This document shows positions 15,080-23,915 of a DNA stretch of 34,117 nucleotides, piece by piece. A model generated the notes under the pieces. The model did not search any database. It was given only the letters and a program-made list of their open reading frames with translations, and had not been told where the DNA came from. Numbering within the stretch: position 1 is the stretch's first letter; each line of letters begins with the position of its first letter. Origin of the DNA: an uncultured Bacteroidales bacterium (lineage in GTDB: Bacteria > Bacteroidota > Bacteroidia > Bacteroidales > UBA932); contig CALUTY010000020.1 of assembly GCA_944323825.1 (NCBI GenBank), positions 1 to 34,117 on the forward strand, in the 5' to 3' direction. The position numbers were made by a program, and so were the translations under genes.

Positions 15080-17482
15080 ATGAAAGACATTATCAAAGAC
15101 ATTTTATCTCCGTCAGGGACAGAAGTCAACATTATACCTGTCATGCAGGGTGAAGGGTTCATGAAGGTAGATGAGGCTGAACTGCCGGACTCGCTTCCCA
15201 TCCTTGCGCTGCGTAATGCCGTAATGTTTCCTGGGACAGTCTATCCCATAACAATAGGCCGGGAGAAATCCATCAGGCTGATAGAAGATGCCGAAAAGAA
15301 CAACAGATATATAGGCGCAGTGCCACAGACGGACATTTCCGTGGAGGATCCGAAAAAGGAGGACCTGTACCGATATGGCACGGTTTCAAAGATTCTCAAG
15401 ACGCTGGAAATGCCGGACGGCACCATCACCGCCATTCTGCAGGGGTTCAAGAGGTTCGAAATCGAAAGCATCACAGAATATGAGCCGTATATGCTGGGGA
15501 TGGTGCACTATCTTAATGACACCACCCCTGACGCGACCGACAAGAATGTGAAGATGATAGGCGAGGCCCTCAAGGAAAAGGCAGTGACAGCAATAAAGAT
15601 GTCAAGCTACATGCCGAGGGAGGCAGCCACTGCCCTCAGGTCCATCGACAATTTCGAATTCCTGGTAAACTTCATAGGCTCGACCCTGGAAGTGGAGAAC
15701 TTCATGGACAAGGTGGAGCTTCTTCAATACGGGGACCTGAAGGAAAGGGCAATGAAACTGCTTGCCGTGCTTGACACGCAGATTGAGCTGCTGAAAATCA
15801 AGCAGGACATCAACCAGAAGGTCAAGACGGAAATCGACCAGCAGCAGAGGGAATACTATCTGAACAGCCAGCTCAGGACCATCCAGGAGGAGCTGGGAAT
15901 GGATGAGATGGAGGATTTTGAGAGGCTCAGGGCAAGGGCTGAGGAAAAGATATGGCCGGAATCCGTAAAGGAAATCTTCGAAAAGGAGATGGCCAAGCTG
16001 GAAAGGTACAACCCGAGCTCTCCGGAATACAGCATACAGTTCAACTACATCCAATTCATGCTGGACCTGCCATGGGGAGAGATGTCGCAGGACAACCTGG
16101 ACCTGAAACATGCCCAAAAGGTGCTGGATGAGGACCATTTCGGACTGGAGACGGTCAAGGAGAGGATAATCGAATACCTTGCGGTGCTGAAGCTCAAGGG
16201 CAACATGAAATCCCCTATCCTCTGTCTGTACGGCCCTCCGGGAGTCGGCAAGACCAGCCTCGGCAAGTCCATAGCAAGGGCTCTCGGCAGGAAATATGTC
16301 AGGATAGCACTCGGAGGCGTTCATGATGAATCAGAAATCCGGGGGCACAGGAAGACATATGTGGGAGCATTGCCGGGAAGGATACTGAACGGAATCAACC
16401 GTGCGGGCACTTCCAATCCTGTGATAGTCCTGGACGAGGTGGACAAGATAAACAGCGACATCAAGGGAGACCCGTCCTCCGCATTGCTGGAAGCACTCGA
16501 CCCGGAGCAGAACACCACCTTCCATGACAACTACCTCGACATCGACTACGACCTGTCCCATGTGCTGTTCATCACCACGGCCAACAACACATCCACCATC
16601 CAGCCTGCCCTGCGTGACAGGATGGAAATGATACCGGTGACCGGCTACCTCGCAGAGGAGAAGATGAGCATAGCCAAGGACTACCTGATACCTCGCCAGC
16701 TGGAGGAGCACGGGCTGGACAAGAAGCAGCTGAGAATAGACAAGGCCGCACTTGCCGCCATCATCGACCAGTACACAAGGGAGTCAGGAGTACGCGGGCT
16801 TGAAAAGCAGATAGCCAAGATAGCAAGGGTGACAGCCAAGAAGATAGCCCTCGAAGAGGACTATCCAAAGGTGATAAAGAAGGAGCACCTGAAGGAATAC
16901 CTCGGCCTGCCGACCAATTTCCACGATGTGCAGAAAGGGAATGAGGCCCCGGGAGTGGTGACCGGCCTTGCATGGACAGAAATGGGAGGGGAAATCCTTT
17001 TCATCGAAAGCTCCATCAGCAACGGCAAGGGAGTTCAGACCATGACCGGAAACCTCGGCGACGTGATGAAGGAATCCGCCACCATTGCATACCAATATAT
17101 CAAGGCACACCCGGAAATGGCCAACATGACCTCCGAGGAGTTCGCCCAAAAGGACATCCATGTCCATGTGCCTGAAGGCGCCGTGCCGAAGGACGGCCCG
17201 TCCGCAGGAATCACGATGGTAAGCTCCATGGTATCAGCCCTCCGCGGCCAGCAAGTCAAAAGCGGGATAGCCATGACCGGAGAAATGACCCTCAGGGGCC
17301 GTGTGCTGCCGGTGGGAGGCATCAAGGAAAAGATTCTCGCCGCCAAACGCTCCGGCATCCACACCATCATCATTTCCGAAGACAACCGCAAGGATGTCGA
17401 GGACATCAAGGAAATCTACGTCAAAGGCTTGTCATTCATCTATGTGAAGACCATCGACGACGTGATGAAGGCCATTTTCTGA
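15080..17482 (+). CDS. lon: ATP-dependent protease Lon
   Basis: This cytosolic AAA+ serine protease degrades misfolded and regulatory proteins. The 800-residue protein has the N-terminal substrate domain (about 30-240, starting [14 protein letters not shown]), a coiled helical linker, and the AAA+ module with Walker [10 protein letters not shown] (from residue 385) and Walker [11 protein letters not shown]. The C-terminal protease domain has the catalytic Ser708 in [10 protein letters not shown] and Lys751 in [14 protein letters not shown]. The spacing of 43 residues equals that of E. coli Lon. The frame is open from 14912, but that extension has no Lon similarity, and the ATG at 15080 (MKDIIKDI) follows an AT-rich promoter-like stretch. 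It lies divergent from HU. Confidence 0.97.
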   Translation: MKDIIKDILSPSGTEVNIIPVMQGEGFMKVDEAELPDSLPILALRNAVMFPGTVYPITIGREKSIRLIEDAEKNNRYIGAVPQTDISVEDPKKEDLYRYGTVSKILKTLEMPDGTITAILQGFKRFEIESITEYEPYMLGMVHYLNDTTPDATDKNVKMIGEALKEKAVTAIKMSSYMPREAATALRSIDNFEFLVNFIGSTLEVENFMDKVELLQYGDLKERAMKLLAVLDTQIELLKIKQDINQKVKTEIDQQQREYYLNSQLRTIQEELGMDEMEDFERLRARAEEKIWPESVKEIFEKEMAKLERYNPSSPEYSIQFNYIQFMLDLPWGEMSQDNLDLKHAQKVLDEDHFGLETVKERIIEYLAVLKLKGNMKSPILCLYGPPGVGKTSLGKSIARALGRKYVRIALGGVHDESEIRGHRKTYVGALPGRILNGINRAGTSNPVIVLDEVDKINSDIKGDPSSALLEALDPEQNTTFHDNYLDIDYDLSHVLFITTANNTSTIQPALRDRMEMIPVTGYLAEEKMSIAKDYLIPRQLEEHGLDKKQLRIDKAALAAIIDQYTRESGVRGLEKQIAKIARVTAKKIALEEDYPKVIKKEHLKEYLGLPTNFHDVQKGNEAPGVVTGLAWTEMGGEILFIESSISNGKGVQTMTGNLGDVMKESATIAYQYIKAHPEMANMTSEEFAQKDIHVHVPEGAVPKDGPSAGITMVSSMVSALRGQQVKSGIAMTGEMTLRGRVLPVGGIKEKILAAKRSGIHTIIISEDNRKDVEDIKEIYVKGLSFIYVKTIDDVMKAIF

Positions 17483-17672
17483 CAATCCCTGAATTTCAGA
17501 AAATTGCAGATTGCAAGCAATAAAGAAACATGCAGATTCTGTTGTCAGGTACGGAATTTTTTTTGAAATTTGTCAGGATATTGCCGGATGTGGAAGGGGT
17601 TTGCCTTGCGGGGGCATTCTGTTCAGCAGGAAAACGAAATCCGGCAGAAAACTGCAACAGGATAATTCAGAA

Positions 17673-18341
17673 ATGGAAGTAAAGATAGAGCAGAGCTGGA
17701 AAGAGGCTCTGAAAGACGAATTCGACAAGCCTTATTTTGTCCAGCTTGTTAAATTCCTGCATGAGGAAAAGGCGGAAGGGAAGACGGTCTACCCTCCGGG
17801 CAGGCAGATATTCAGGGCATTCGAACTCACGCCTGTGCAGCAGGTCAAGGTGGTGATCCTCGGACAGGACCCGTATCACGGCTATGGGCAGGCCATGGGA
17901 CTTTCCTTTTCAGTGCCGGACAATGTACAGGCTCCTCCATCGCTCCAGAACATCTTCAAGGAAATCCATGACGACCTCGGCATCACAATGAGCGGCCGGC
18001 CCAACCTCGAAAACTGGGCAAGGCAGGGAGTGCTGCTGCTCAATGCGATACTTACCGTAAGGGCAGGCGAACCCACATCGCACAGCAAGATAGGCTGGAC
18101 CGACTTCACGGATGCCGTGATAAGATACATTTCGGACAATCTGGACGGGATAGTCTTCCTCCTGTGGGGAAACTTCGCAAGAAGCAAGCGGGCGCTCATC
18201 GACACCTCCAGGCACCATGTCCTCGAAGCGGCCCACCCCTCCCCTCTCGCCCGCGGGGCATTCTTCGGCTGCAGGCATTTTTCAAAGACGAACGAAATCC
18301 TCTCCGCCGAAGGCAAGACCCCGATAAACTGGCAGCTATAG
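17673..18341 (+). CDS. ung: Uracil-DNA glycosylase
   Basis: This family-1 enzyme removes uracil from DNA as the first step of base excision repair. The water-activating loop GQDPYHG (Asp66) and the minor-groove HPSPLA loop (His188) are intact, and LLLNAILTVRAGEP and LLWGNFA are further family blocks. The length of 222 residues is normal. The ATG at 17673 is chosen since the family fold starts there (MEVKIEQSWKEAL); an open extension back to 17511 has no similarity to the family and runs through AT-rich spacer. The 190 bases after lon hold no other gene and no strong terminator. coaD follows after 25 bases, probably in the same transcript. Confidence 0.96.
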   Translation: MEVKIEQSWKEALKDEFDKPYFVQLVKFLHEEKAEGKTVYPPGRQIFRAFELTPVQQVKVVILGQDPYHGYGQAMGLSFSVPDNVQAPPSLQNIFKEIHDDLGITMSGRPNLENWARQGVLLLNAILTVRAGEPTSHSKIGWTDFTDAVIRYISDNLDGIVFLLWGNFARSKRALIDTSRHHVLEAAHPSPLARGAFFGCRHFSKTNEILSAEGKTPINWQL

Positions 18342-18366
18342 CGTGTAGTCCATAAAAGAAAAAAGA

Positions 18367-18846
18367 ATGAAGAAGAAAGCTTTGTTCCCGGGGTCTTTCG
18401 ACCCGTTTACGGCAGGACACCTCAACATACTCAGGCGTGCCCTCACCATGTTCGACGAAGTGGTGGTGGCCATCGGCGTCAACATCGACAAGAAGGGCTT
18501 CTTTCCGACCGAAGTGAAGATGGAGATCATAAGGGAAGCCACCAAGGGGATGCAGGGAGTGGAGGTGACATATTACGACAACCTCACTGTGGACAAATGC
18601 AGAGAGCTGGGCATCAGACACATAGTCCGAGGTGTCCGCAACATGATAGACTTCGAGACCGAAAGGTCGATAGCAGATGCCAACAGGAAGCTCGCCCCGG
18701 AAATCGAAACCATCATCATCCCCACCGCCCAGGAATTCGCACACATATCCTCCACGGCGGTCAGGGACATACTGAAACATCACGGGGACCTGTCCCTGTT
18801 CATTCCGGAAGGAGTGGACCTTCACAGGCTCATGACTGAAAAATGA
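18367..18846 (+). CDS. coaD: Phosphopantetheine adenylyltransferase
   Basis: This nucleotidyltransferase makes dephospho-coenzyme A from phosphopantetheine and ATP, the fourth step of CoA synthesis. The N-terminal PGSFDPFTAGHLNIL contains the T/HxGH nucleotide-binding motif. The substrate-binding RHIVRGVRNMIDFETE and the C-terminal ISSTAVRDIL, which matches the family ISSS/T-x-V-R motif, are present. The 159-residue length is standard. It lies 25 bases after ung and is followed directly by the hairpin array starting near 18860. The first hairpin there may end its transcript, though no T-run follows it. Confidence 0.97.
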   Translation: MKKKALFPGSFDPFTAGHLNILRRALTMFDEVVVAIGVNIDKKGFFPTEVKMEIIREATKGMQGVEVTYYDNLTVDKCRELGIRHIVRGVRNMIDFETERSIADANRKLAPEIETIIIPTAQEFAHISSTAVRDILKHHGDLSLFIPEGVDLHRLMTEK

Positions 18847-18859
18847 CTGAAGAAATGTG

Positions 18860-19128
18860 TGTTCGATGAAATTTAATTCATTGAATTTCATCGGACAACC
18901 GATTATGGAGCAGGATGTAATCCTGCGACAGTCCTCCCGGAGAGGGTCGTGAGCGGTTTATGAGAATGTCCGGTGGACATTCGAAAGCGAGCAGCAAAGG
19001 TGGGTGACGCCCCTTAATAAGGGGCTGTCGCGAAGCGACTGGGGATTAAGACAGACGGATTTCGAAGAAATCCTTAACGACGGTTCGACGAATTCCCTGG
19101 AGCTGAGTATAATAAATTCGTCGAACTG
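18860..19128. other. Array of short perfect hairpins (structured intergenic element)
   Basis: Between coaD and the next gene lie at least eight consecutive inverted repeats, nearly all perfect. They are: 18864-18873/18884-18893 (10 bp, extendable to 14 with one wobble); GCAGGAT 18910-18916/18920-18926; CCTC 18933-18936/18942-18945 nested in CGAC/GTCG; GAATGTCC 18964-18971/18975-18982; GCCCCTT 19009-19015/19019-19025; GTCGC 19027-19031/19035-19039; GGATTTC 19057-19063/19067-19073; and GTTCGACGAATT 19083-19094/19115-19126 (12 bp). Five have loops of exactly three bases (GTA, GGT, AAT, GAA, GAA). TTAAG/CTTAA flanks the seventh, adding five pairs around a bulge. No long coding frame fits. It could be a structured RNA, a palindromic mobile repeat (MITE/REP-like), or a leader of the following gene. 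Confidence 0.75.
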
Positions 19129-20751
19129 ATGTTAAGAAAGATGCCGGTACGGAAAATCATATACGCGGCATTGTCCGCCGTCATGCTCTCCTTCTGCCAT
19201 ATCCAGGCAGCGGAAGGGCAGGAAAATCAGGCAGTACAGCCCGGAGGGAATACCGCCGGACCAAGGCAGGATTCATTGCTGACTGCAATCCTGACGGACA
19301 AGCTTGAAGAATATCTCGATGTCCTGAAGACCGAACCGACTGATGTGCAGATCAAGGAAGCGGACTTCCTCATAAGCAGCTGCAACGATTCGCTTGTGCG
19401 GCAGACGGTGGCTCTGAAGATATTCGACCATTACCTCAATTCAAACATAATGGGAGCGGAAGCTGTGGCGGTGCATCTGTGCGACAGCTGGTTCATCCCG
19501 GGTAAGATAGCCATGCGCAGCCCTGAAGAACTTATGGCGGCAAGGGTATTCGCAGAGTTCAACAGGAGTTCGCTGATCGGGATGAAAGCCCCGGAACTCA
19601 CGCTGAAGGACACTACAGATACAGAAGTAACCCTGTTCCCCGAGAATCAGTCAGGTACGGGAAATGGGTACTCAATCCTGTATTTCTACGATACAGACTG
19701 CGCAAAATGCAGACTTGAAACCGTCATGCTGCGCAACATTCTTGAAAATGACAATTTCCCTGTCGATCTTTATGCAATATACACCAAGGATGACAGGAGG
19801 AAATGGATGGATTGGGTCCACGGGAATTTCAACATCGACGCCCCGGCCACTACAGTCCTCCACCTGTGGGATCCGGACTTCAGTTCCGGTTTCCAGCTGA
19901 AATACGGCATCATAGAAACTCCGGGCATGTTCCTCATATCTCCTGACGGGACCATAGCCGGACGCAGACTCGACAGCCGGGCACTGGAACAGCTTCTGAA
20001 CCTGATGCTTGCACCGCCGGCCCCCATGGAATATGGATCAGAAAAGTCCGCAGCATTCTATGAAAGGCTGTTCAACGGCATGGGGCCGGAAACCGATTGC
20101 GATGATGTGAAAGAAATGGTGGAGCATATTGCCGTAAAGACGCTTGAAGACGCCCACGACACCCTGCTATTCAAGCAGATGACAGGCGATCTGCTTTACT
20201 GGCTCTCCGGAAAGAGAGGTGAAGCCGCCAAATGCGGGACAGAATACCTCATCCGCAGCCAGATACTGCCGCATCATGACATATGGGACACATCTGATGA
20301 CTCGCTGAAAGTGGTGCAGTTCGCGGAAGTGATGCAGGAGCTGCTGGAAAGGGCGCAAGTCGGCAGCCCGATGCCGAAGATAAAGGTCCATGCCACCATG
20401 AAAAGCAGCAGAGGAGAAAAATATGGACAATACCGGCTTGACAGGCTGAGGCATGACCGCACAATCTTCATCTTCCATACGGAAGGATGCAACATCTGCA
20501 AGGCCGAACTCGCTGCAGCCGACTCCCTTCTCGCATCCGGCACAAGGGAAAGCCGCAGTACAAGAGTGCTGCTCATCGACATGGATGAAATATTCAGCTC
20601 CTGGCCCGAAACTGCAGAGCAACTCTTCAATGCATTTGACCTGACAGCCCTCCCCTACATCACTGAAACAGACAGCAAGGGAATTATAATCAGAAAATAT
20701 ATGACCCTATCCGGAAACGGGAAGGCCGCCACAAAAAGTCGTGATAATTGA
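19129..20751 (+). CDS. Secreted protein with two thioredoxin-like domains
   Basis: This 540-residue protein begins with a signal peptide (basic start, hydrophobic stretch to about residue 27). It then has an N-terminal helical region of the DUF5106 kind and a first thioredoxin-like domain at about 150-295. That domain contains the redox pair CAKC (Cys191, Cys194) and the cis-proline in ETPGMF. A helical linker (about 300-405) leads to a second thioredoxin-like domain at about 410-530 with CNIC (Cys454, Cys457) and LPYI. Such proteins act in the periplasm as thiol reductases or oxidases; the partner is unknown. Two starts are possible: ATG 19129, two bases after the last hairpin of the array, or ATG 19141, which would still give a good signal peptide. 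The 12-bp hairpin could mask the start region. Confidence 0.88.
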   Translation: MLRKMPVRKIIYAALSAVMLSFCHIQAAEGQENQAVQPGGNTAGPRQDSLLTAILTDKLEEYLDVLKTEPTDVQIKEADFLISSCNDSLVRQTVALKIFDHYLNSNIMGAEAVAVHLCDSWFIPGKIAMRSPEELMAARVFAEFNRSSLIGMKAPELTLKDTTDTEVTLFPENQSGTGNGYSILYFYDTDCAKCRLETVMLRNILENDNFPVDLYAIYTKDDRRKWMDWVHGNFNIDAPATTVLHLWDPDFSSGFQLKYGIIETPGMFLISPDGTIAGRRLDSRALEQLLNLMLAPPAPMEYGSEKSAAFYERLFNGMGPETDCDDVKEMVEHIAVKTLEDAHDTLLFKQMTGDLLYWLSGKRGEAAKCGTEYLIRSQILPHHDIWDTSDDSLKVVQFAEVMQELLERAQVGSPMPKIKVHATMKSSRGEKYGQYRLDRLRHDRTIFIFHTEGCNICKAELAAADSLLASGTRESRSTRVLLIDMDEIFSSWPETAEQLFNAFDLTALPYITETDSKGIIIRKYMTLSGNGKAATKSRDN

Positions 20752-20769
20752 CCTCACGGAAAAAGAAGA

Positions 20770-20807
20770 AAACGGGGATGGCTTTCAATTTTGAGTCATC
20801 CCCGTTT
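20770..20807. terminator. Bidirectional terminator
   Basis: AAACGGGGATG (20770-20780) and CATCCCCGTTT (20797-20807) form a perfect 11-bp stem with a 16-base loop between two convergent genes. T-rich sequence follows on the minus strand and weaker T-rich sequence on the plus strand. Confidence 0.77.
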
Positions 20808-20810
20808 CTG

Positions 20811-21446
20811 TTATTTGAATCTCAATGTAATGAATGCACGGAAACCGGACTTGTCCAAATTTCCGACAAGAGTGCTGTCACCGACAAGATTCCTGTAGTT
20901 GCAGTTTCCGAAACGGTACTCCGCACCGATACCTATCACACCCCAAGATACCATGCCTCCGGTGACGAACATCGTCGCATAATTTCCGGACAGGGCAAAT
21001 CCGTCATTCGTGGAAAGAAGTGCCGAGAAAGTCGGCGCATAACGGAAATATGCATTGATATTCAGTTTTCCTACCGGATTTATGGCAATCGAAGGTCCCA
21101 CATGAAGCGAATATTCGATCTGGTGGGCAGCCGAAGACTCCATACCGACACCTTCAACATAGGAATCGTACGAATAATTGTTGTAGTTCAGATCCACCCA
21201 GGTGGCATCAAGCCCGAACTTGATCATTCCCGCAATCGGCTTCCCATGCAGGAAATAAGTGCGTCCGCTCGTAAATGCCGCACCAAAGTTTGACTTCACC
21301 GGTTCATCCTCTTCAAAGTCAGAAACGGACATGGACATTGAAGACCAGCTGAAATTTCTGTATTTCCTTCTGAAATCCTCTCCCCTCGCATCCGTAATAG
21401 CCACAATGCAGAAAAATACCGGCACCAATAACAAAACCTTTTTCAT
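20811..21446 (-). CDS. Small outer-membrane beta-barrel protein
   Basis: This 211-residue protein starts with a signal peptide (MKKVLLLVPVFFCIVAITDARG). The mature part has alternating aromatic and polar strands typical of an outer-membrane beta-barrel of about eight strands. Examples are KFGLDATWVDLNYNNYSY, QIEYSLHVGPSIAINPVGKLNINAYFRYAPTF and IGIGAEYRFG. It ends in a strand closing FITLRFK, with the aromatic near-terminal residue expected of a barrel signal. The specific function is unknown; the nearest general class is the porin-family/OmpA-like small barrels of Bacteroidota. It has its own good promoter at 21512-21541 and ends in a strong terminator, so it is a single-gene unit. Confidence 0.85.
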   Translation of the reverse strand: MKKVLLLVPVFFCIVAITDARGEDFRRKYRNFSWSSMSMSVSDFEEDEPVKSNFGAAFTSGRTYFLHGKPIAGMIKFGLDATWVDLNYNNYSYDSYVEGVGMESSAAHQIEYSLHVGPSIAINPVGKLNINAYFRYAPTFSALLSTNDGFALSGNYATMFVTGGMVSWGVIGIGAEYRFGNCNYRNLVGDSTLVGNLDKSGFRAFITLRFK

Positions 21447-21511
21447 ATCAGATGATTTTAATTAAACTTCACACTCTCAATCCCTCACACTTCCTTTCCC
21501 CACACATTCTG

Positions 21512-21541
21512 CAAATATAAGAATTTATATCCACCGCCAAA
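21512..21541 (-). promoter_or_regulatory. Promoter of the small barrel protein
   Basis: The minus strand shows TTTG (21538-21541), an 18-base spacer and TATATTTG (21512-21519), a full consensus match. Transcription would start near 21505, about 60 bases before the start codon at 21446. Confidence 0.72.
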
Positions 21542-21572
21542 CAACAAATCCAACGATTACTCGTAAAACTTC

Positions 21573-21932
21573 CTATTTATCAGCATTTTCCCTATGCCGC
21601 TGTGTCTGCCATGCAAGGGAAAACTGCATGAAATATCTGTCAAGCCATTCGAGGGATGACATCGAGCCGGCAATATATGATTCGCAGAACAAGTCACGGA
21701 GGCGGCAAAGCTCCTTCAGCATCGGGAAACGGTTTTTCATTCCTATACGGCCGAACTTCAATGTAAGATCCATCAGTTCAAGAGCCCGTTCAAAAGAAGA
21801 ACCGGCCGGAACTTCCTTTCCCTTCTTCATCCACGAAACAGTCCTGCCCACTTCGCTTCCTATATTCGCCATCTGCTCCACAAAAGTCATCCCGCCCCAT
21901 TTTCCTTCTGACAATTCCTTATGCTGCATCAT
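21573..21932 (-). CDS. Conserved helical protein of unknown function
   Basis: This 119-residue protein is predicted almost wholly helical. It starts MMQHKELSEGKWGGMTFVEQ, has a central FERALELMDLTLKF helix, then LKELCRLRDLFCESYI and an aromatic-rich end (LEWLDRYFMQFSLAWQTQ). I recall close relatives with the block 'EGKW...EQMANIGSEVxR' in Bacteroides and some archaea, with no assigned function; this is memory only. It has no signal peptide and no catalytic motif, so it is a cytosolic protein, perhaps a small helical-bundle adaptor. It lies 92 bases downstream of lnt on the same strand and may share its transcript. Either of the two adjacent ATGs (21932, 21929) could be the start. Confidence 0.82.
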   Translation of the reverse strand: MMQHKELSEGKWGGMTFVEQMANIGSEVGRTVSWMKKGKEVPAGSSFERALELMDLTLKFGRIGMKNRFPMLKELCRLRDLFCESYIAGSMSSLEWLDRYFMQFSLAWQTQRHRENADK

Positions 21933-22024
21933 CTGACAATATATTTTTTGACAATGTCACATATCTTTTCCCTCACTTCCGCATTCTCCACATCACGGCT
22001 CCTGTTTCCCCGCCACGGGCACGC

Positions 22025-23824
22025 CTATCTGCGTCTTGAGGGGATGAGGAGACGGACGAAGAGGGCGGCAAGGAGAAGGAGGAAGACGAAGGAGGAGAGG
22101 CGGCCGGTGATGTCGCCGTGCTCGACGAAAAAGGTCACCTTGTCGTTGCGGTTGAGGGTGCCGCGGATGACGGCAGGCTCCCACCAGGAGGTGCGCCCGA
22201 CTATCTCGCCGCGCTGGTTGATGATGGCGGAAATGCCGGTGTTGGCACTGCGGGCTATGCTTCTTCTGGTCTCGATGGCCCTGAGGGAGGCGTATGAAAG
22301 ATGCTGACGGTAGCCGGGGGTGTCCTTCCACCAGGCGTCGTTGGTGATGACGGTCATCACTTCGGCTCCGGCACGCACATATCCGGTATAATAGTCCCCA
22401 TAGACGGATTCATAGCAGACGGCACAGCCGACAGGAATGGACTCTGCCACATAAGAAACATTCCCCGCCGGGGCGTCACCGGCTGCAGAGGTCCCGGCTG
22501 TCTGTCCGGATACATCGACGGAATCTGCGGCAGGACGGGAGCCGTATGTCACGCAATGGAGCACGGTTATTGAGTCCTGCCCCACACAGCGGCCCATCAC
22601 GCCTCCGAGCAGGTCGTCCACCTTGCAGAAGAAGGCCGGATACGGGGTCATTTCCACGGCAGGGACAAGCTTGCTCTTGTGGAAGATCTCGTTGCGGCCT
22701 GTACCGTCTATCATCAGGGCAGAATTGTGGGACTCCACCCATCGCCCGTCACGCACTTTGCGGGCAGTATGTGACGGAGGTTCAGGACTGTCAATGTATG
22801 TGTAGGAGGAGGCTCCGAAAAGCATGTTCACTCCGGGATAGTCCTTGAGGAAAGACTCGAAGCGGCGGAATGTGCGGCCTACGGGGATGTTGTTGGTGAC
22901 TACATCGTTGGTGAATGTTTCAGGAGCGACTATCAGCAGAGGTTTCAGAGTATCCGGGGCAGAAGACGGCACTGGCACGGCAACGGAGCCGGCATCCACT
23001 TTCCTGTCCGGAATCGCCCGGCGGATCTGGTCGAGAAGGATGACATTCTGCTGGTCCTGGCTCATGGCCTGGAACTTATTGTAAGGGTCAATGTTCGGCT
23101 GCAGGATCAGCACCTCAAGAGGGTCTTCCTTTTCCTGATAAGAATCGAACATCACTTTCGAGAGGACAAGCGGACCGGCTATCACAAGCACTATGGAAGA
23201 AACCATCGCAATCTTGGCCTTGATGTTCCAGCGGAACGGCCAGCTGCCGTCCGAAAGTGCCACCATAAGTCCGAATATCAGCAGGTTGGATATCCATATC
23301 CACAATGACCCTCCGAGATGGCCGGTGAACTCATACCACTGGATTGCCCCTATGCTCCTTGCGAAGGAATTGCCAAGCACAAGCCACGGCCATGATATCT
23401 GGGCATCGAAATAGACATGTTCCCACGCTATCCATCCGGCGGCAAGGAAAATATATGGAAGGATGCCCTTGAAATATTTCTTGCTGAAACGGAACAGGCC
23501 GAAGATCAGAGACATCTGGAAGGCATTTGCAAAAATGGCGAAAAGTCCGCCCCCGACAGTGGCATTGCACACCCAGAAGGTGGTGGCGGCATTCCAGAGC
23601 ACGAACGCGCTGTAGTGGTATATCCATCCTCTGCGCATTCCGGACAGGGACACTATCCTCTCCATCATGAGCAGGGGGACAATCCCGAAAAGCGAGAAAA
23701 AGCCGCAATGCGGCACAAGGAACGGAACGGACATCAGCCCTGCAAAAAGCAGGACAAGCACCCACACAAGCAACACAGGCCCCCGTTCACGCGCGGAGGG
23801 CGCATTTTTCTTTCTGTATTTCAT
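22025..23824 (-). CDS. lnt: Apolipoprotein N-acyltransferase
   Basis: This integral inner-membrane enzyme adds the third fatty acid to the N-terminus of lipoproteins. The 599-residue protein has about six membrane helices in its first ~220 residues, a periplasmic nitrilase-like domain (about 235-560), and a last membrane helix near 575-595. The Glu-Lys-Cys catalytic triad is visible in IVAPETF, FHKSKLVPAVEMTPY and AVCYESVYG. The protein is longer than usual. Extra low-complexity stretches lie in the soluble domain, notably the A/G/S/D-rich segment before VGCAVCYES (about 22441-22549 in DNA) and a shorter one near VDAGSVAVPVPSSAPD. A candidate promoter lies at 23860-23867. The 119-residue protein gene follows downstream. 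Confidence 0.93.
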   Translation of the reverse strand: MKYRKKNAPSARERGPVLLVWVLVLLFAGLMSVPFLVPHCGFFSLFGIVPLLMMERIVSLSGMRRGWIYHYSAFVLWNAATTFWVCNATVGGGLFAIFANAFQMSLIFGLFRFSKKYFKGILPYIFLAAGWIAWEHVYFDAQISWPWLVLGNSFARSIGAIQWYEFTGHLGGSLWIWISNLLIFGLMVALSDGSWPFRWNIKAKIAMVSSIVLVIAGPLVLSKVMFDSYQEKEDPLEVLILQPNIDPYNKFQAMSQDQQNVILLDQIRRAIPDRKVDAGSVAVPVPSSAPDTLKPLLIVAPETFTNDVVTNNIPVGRTFRRFESFLKDYPGVNMLFGASSYTYIDSPEPPSHTARKVRDGRWVESHNSALMIDGTGRNEIFHKSKLVPAVEMTPYPAFFCKVDDLLGGVMGRCVGQDSITVLHCVTYGSRPAADSVDVSGQTAGTSAAGDAPAGNVSYVAESIPVGCAVCYESVYGDYYTGYVRAGAEVMTVITNDAWWKDTPGYRQHLSYASLRAIETRRSIARSANTGISAIINQRGEIVGRTSWWEPAVIRGTLNRNDKVTFFVEHGDITGRLSSFVFLLLLAALFVRLLIPSRRR

Positions 23825-23859
23825 ACCAAAATCATACTCTTCCGAGAATCATACTTGTG

Positions 23860-23867
23860 CAAATATA
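23860..23867 (-). promoter_or_regulatory. Candidate lnt promoter element
   Basis: The minus strand reads TATATTTG, matching TAnnTTTG, about 35 bases upstream of the lnt start at 23824. No TTTG at the right spacing was found. Confidence 0.42.
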
Positions 23868-23890
23868 AATCATATTATGATAAAATTTCT

Positions 23891-23898
23891 TAAGTTTG
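23891..23898 (+). promoter_or_regulatory. Candidate promoter element of the LysE-type gene
   Basis: TAAGTTTG matches TAnnTTTG, back to back with the lnt element 23 bases away. Transcription would begin near 23905, which would leave the ATG at 23877 outside the message and favours the ATG at 23916 as start. No clear TTTG partner. Confidence 0.42.
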
Positions 23899-23915
23899 CG
23901 GGGATTTTGGATCTT

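Noticed and set aside
18905..18952. 15-codon frame within the hairpin array
   Set aside because: It is short, its codons are dictated by the palindromes, and nothing indicates translation.
18860..19128. CRISPR array or integron attC series
   Set aside because: The hairpins differ in sequence and spacing, with no repeat-spacer pattern, no cas genes, no integrase and no cassettes.
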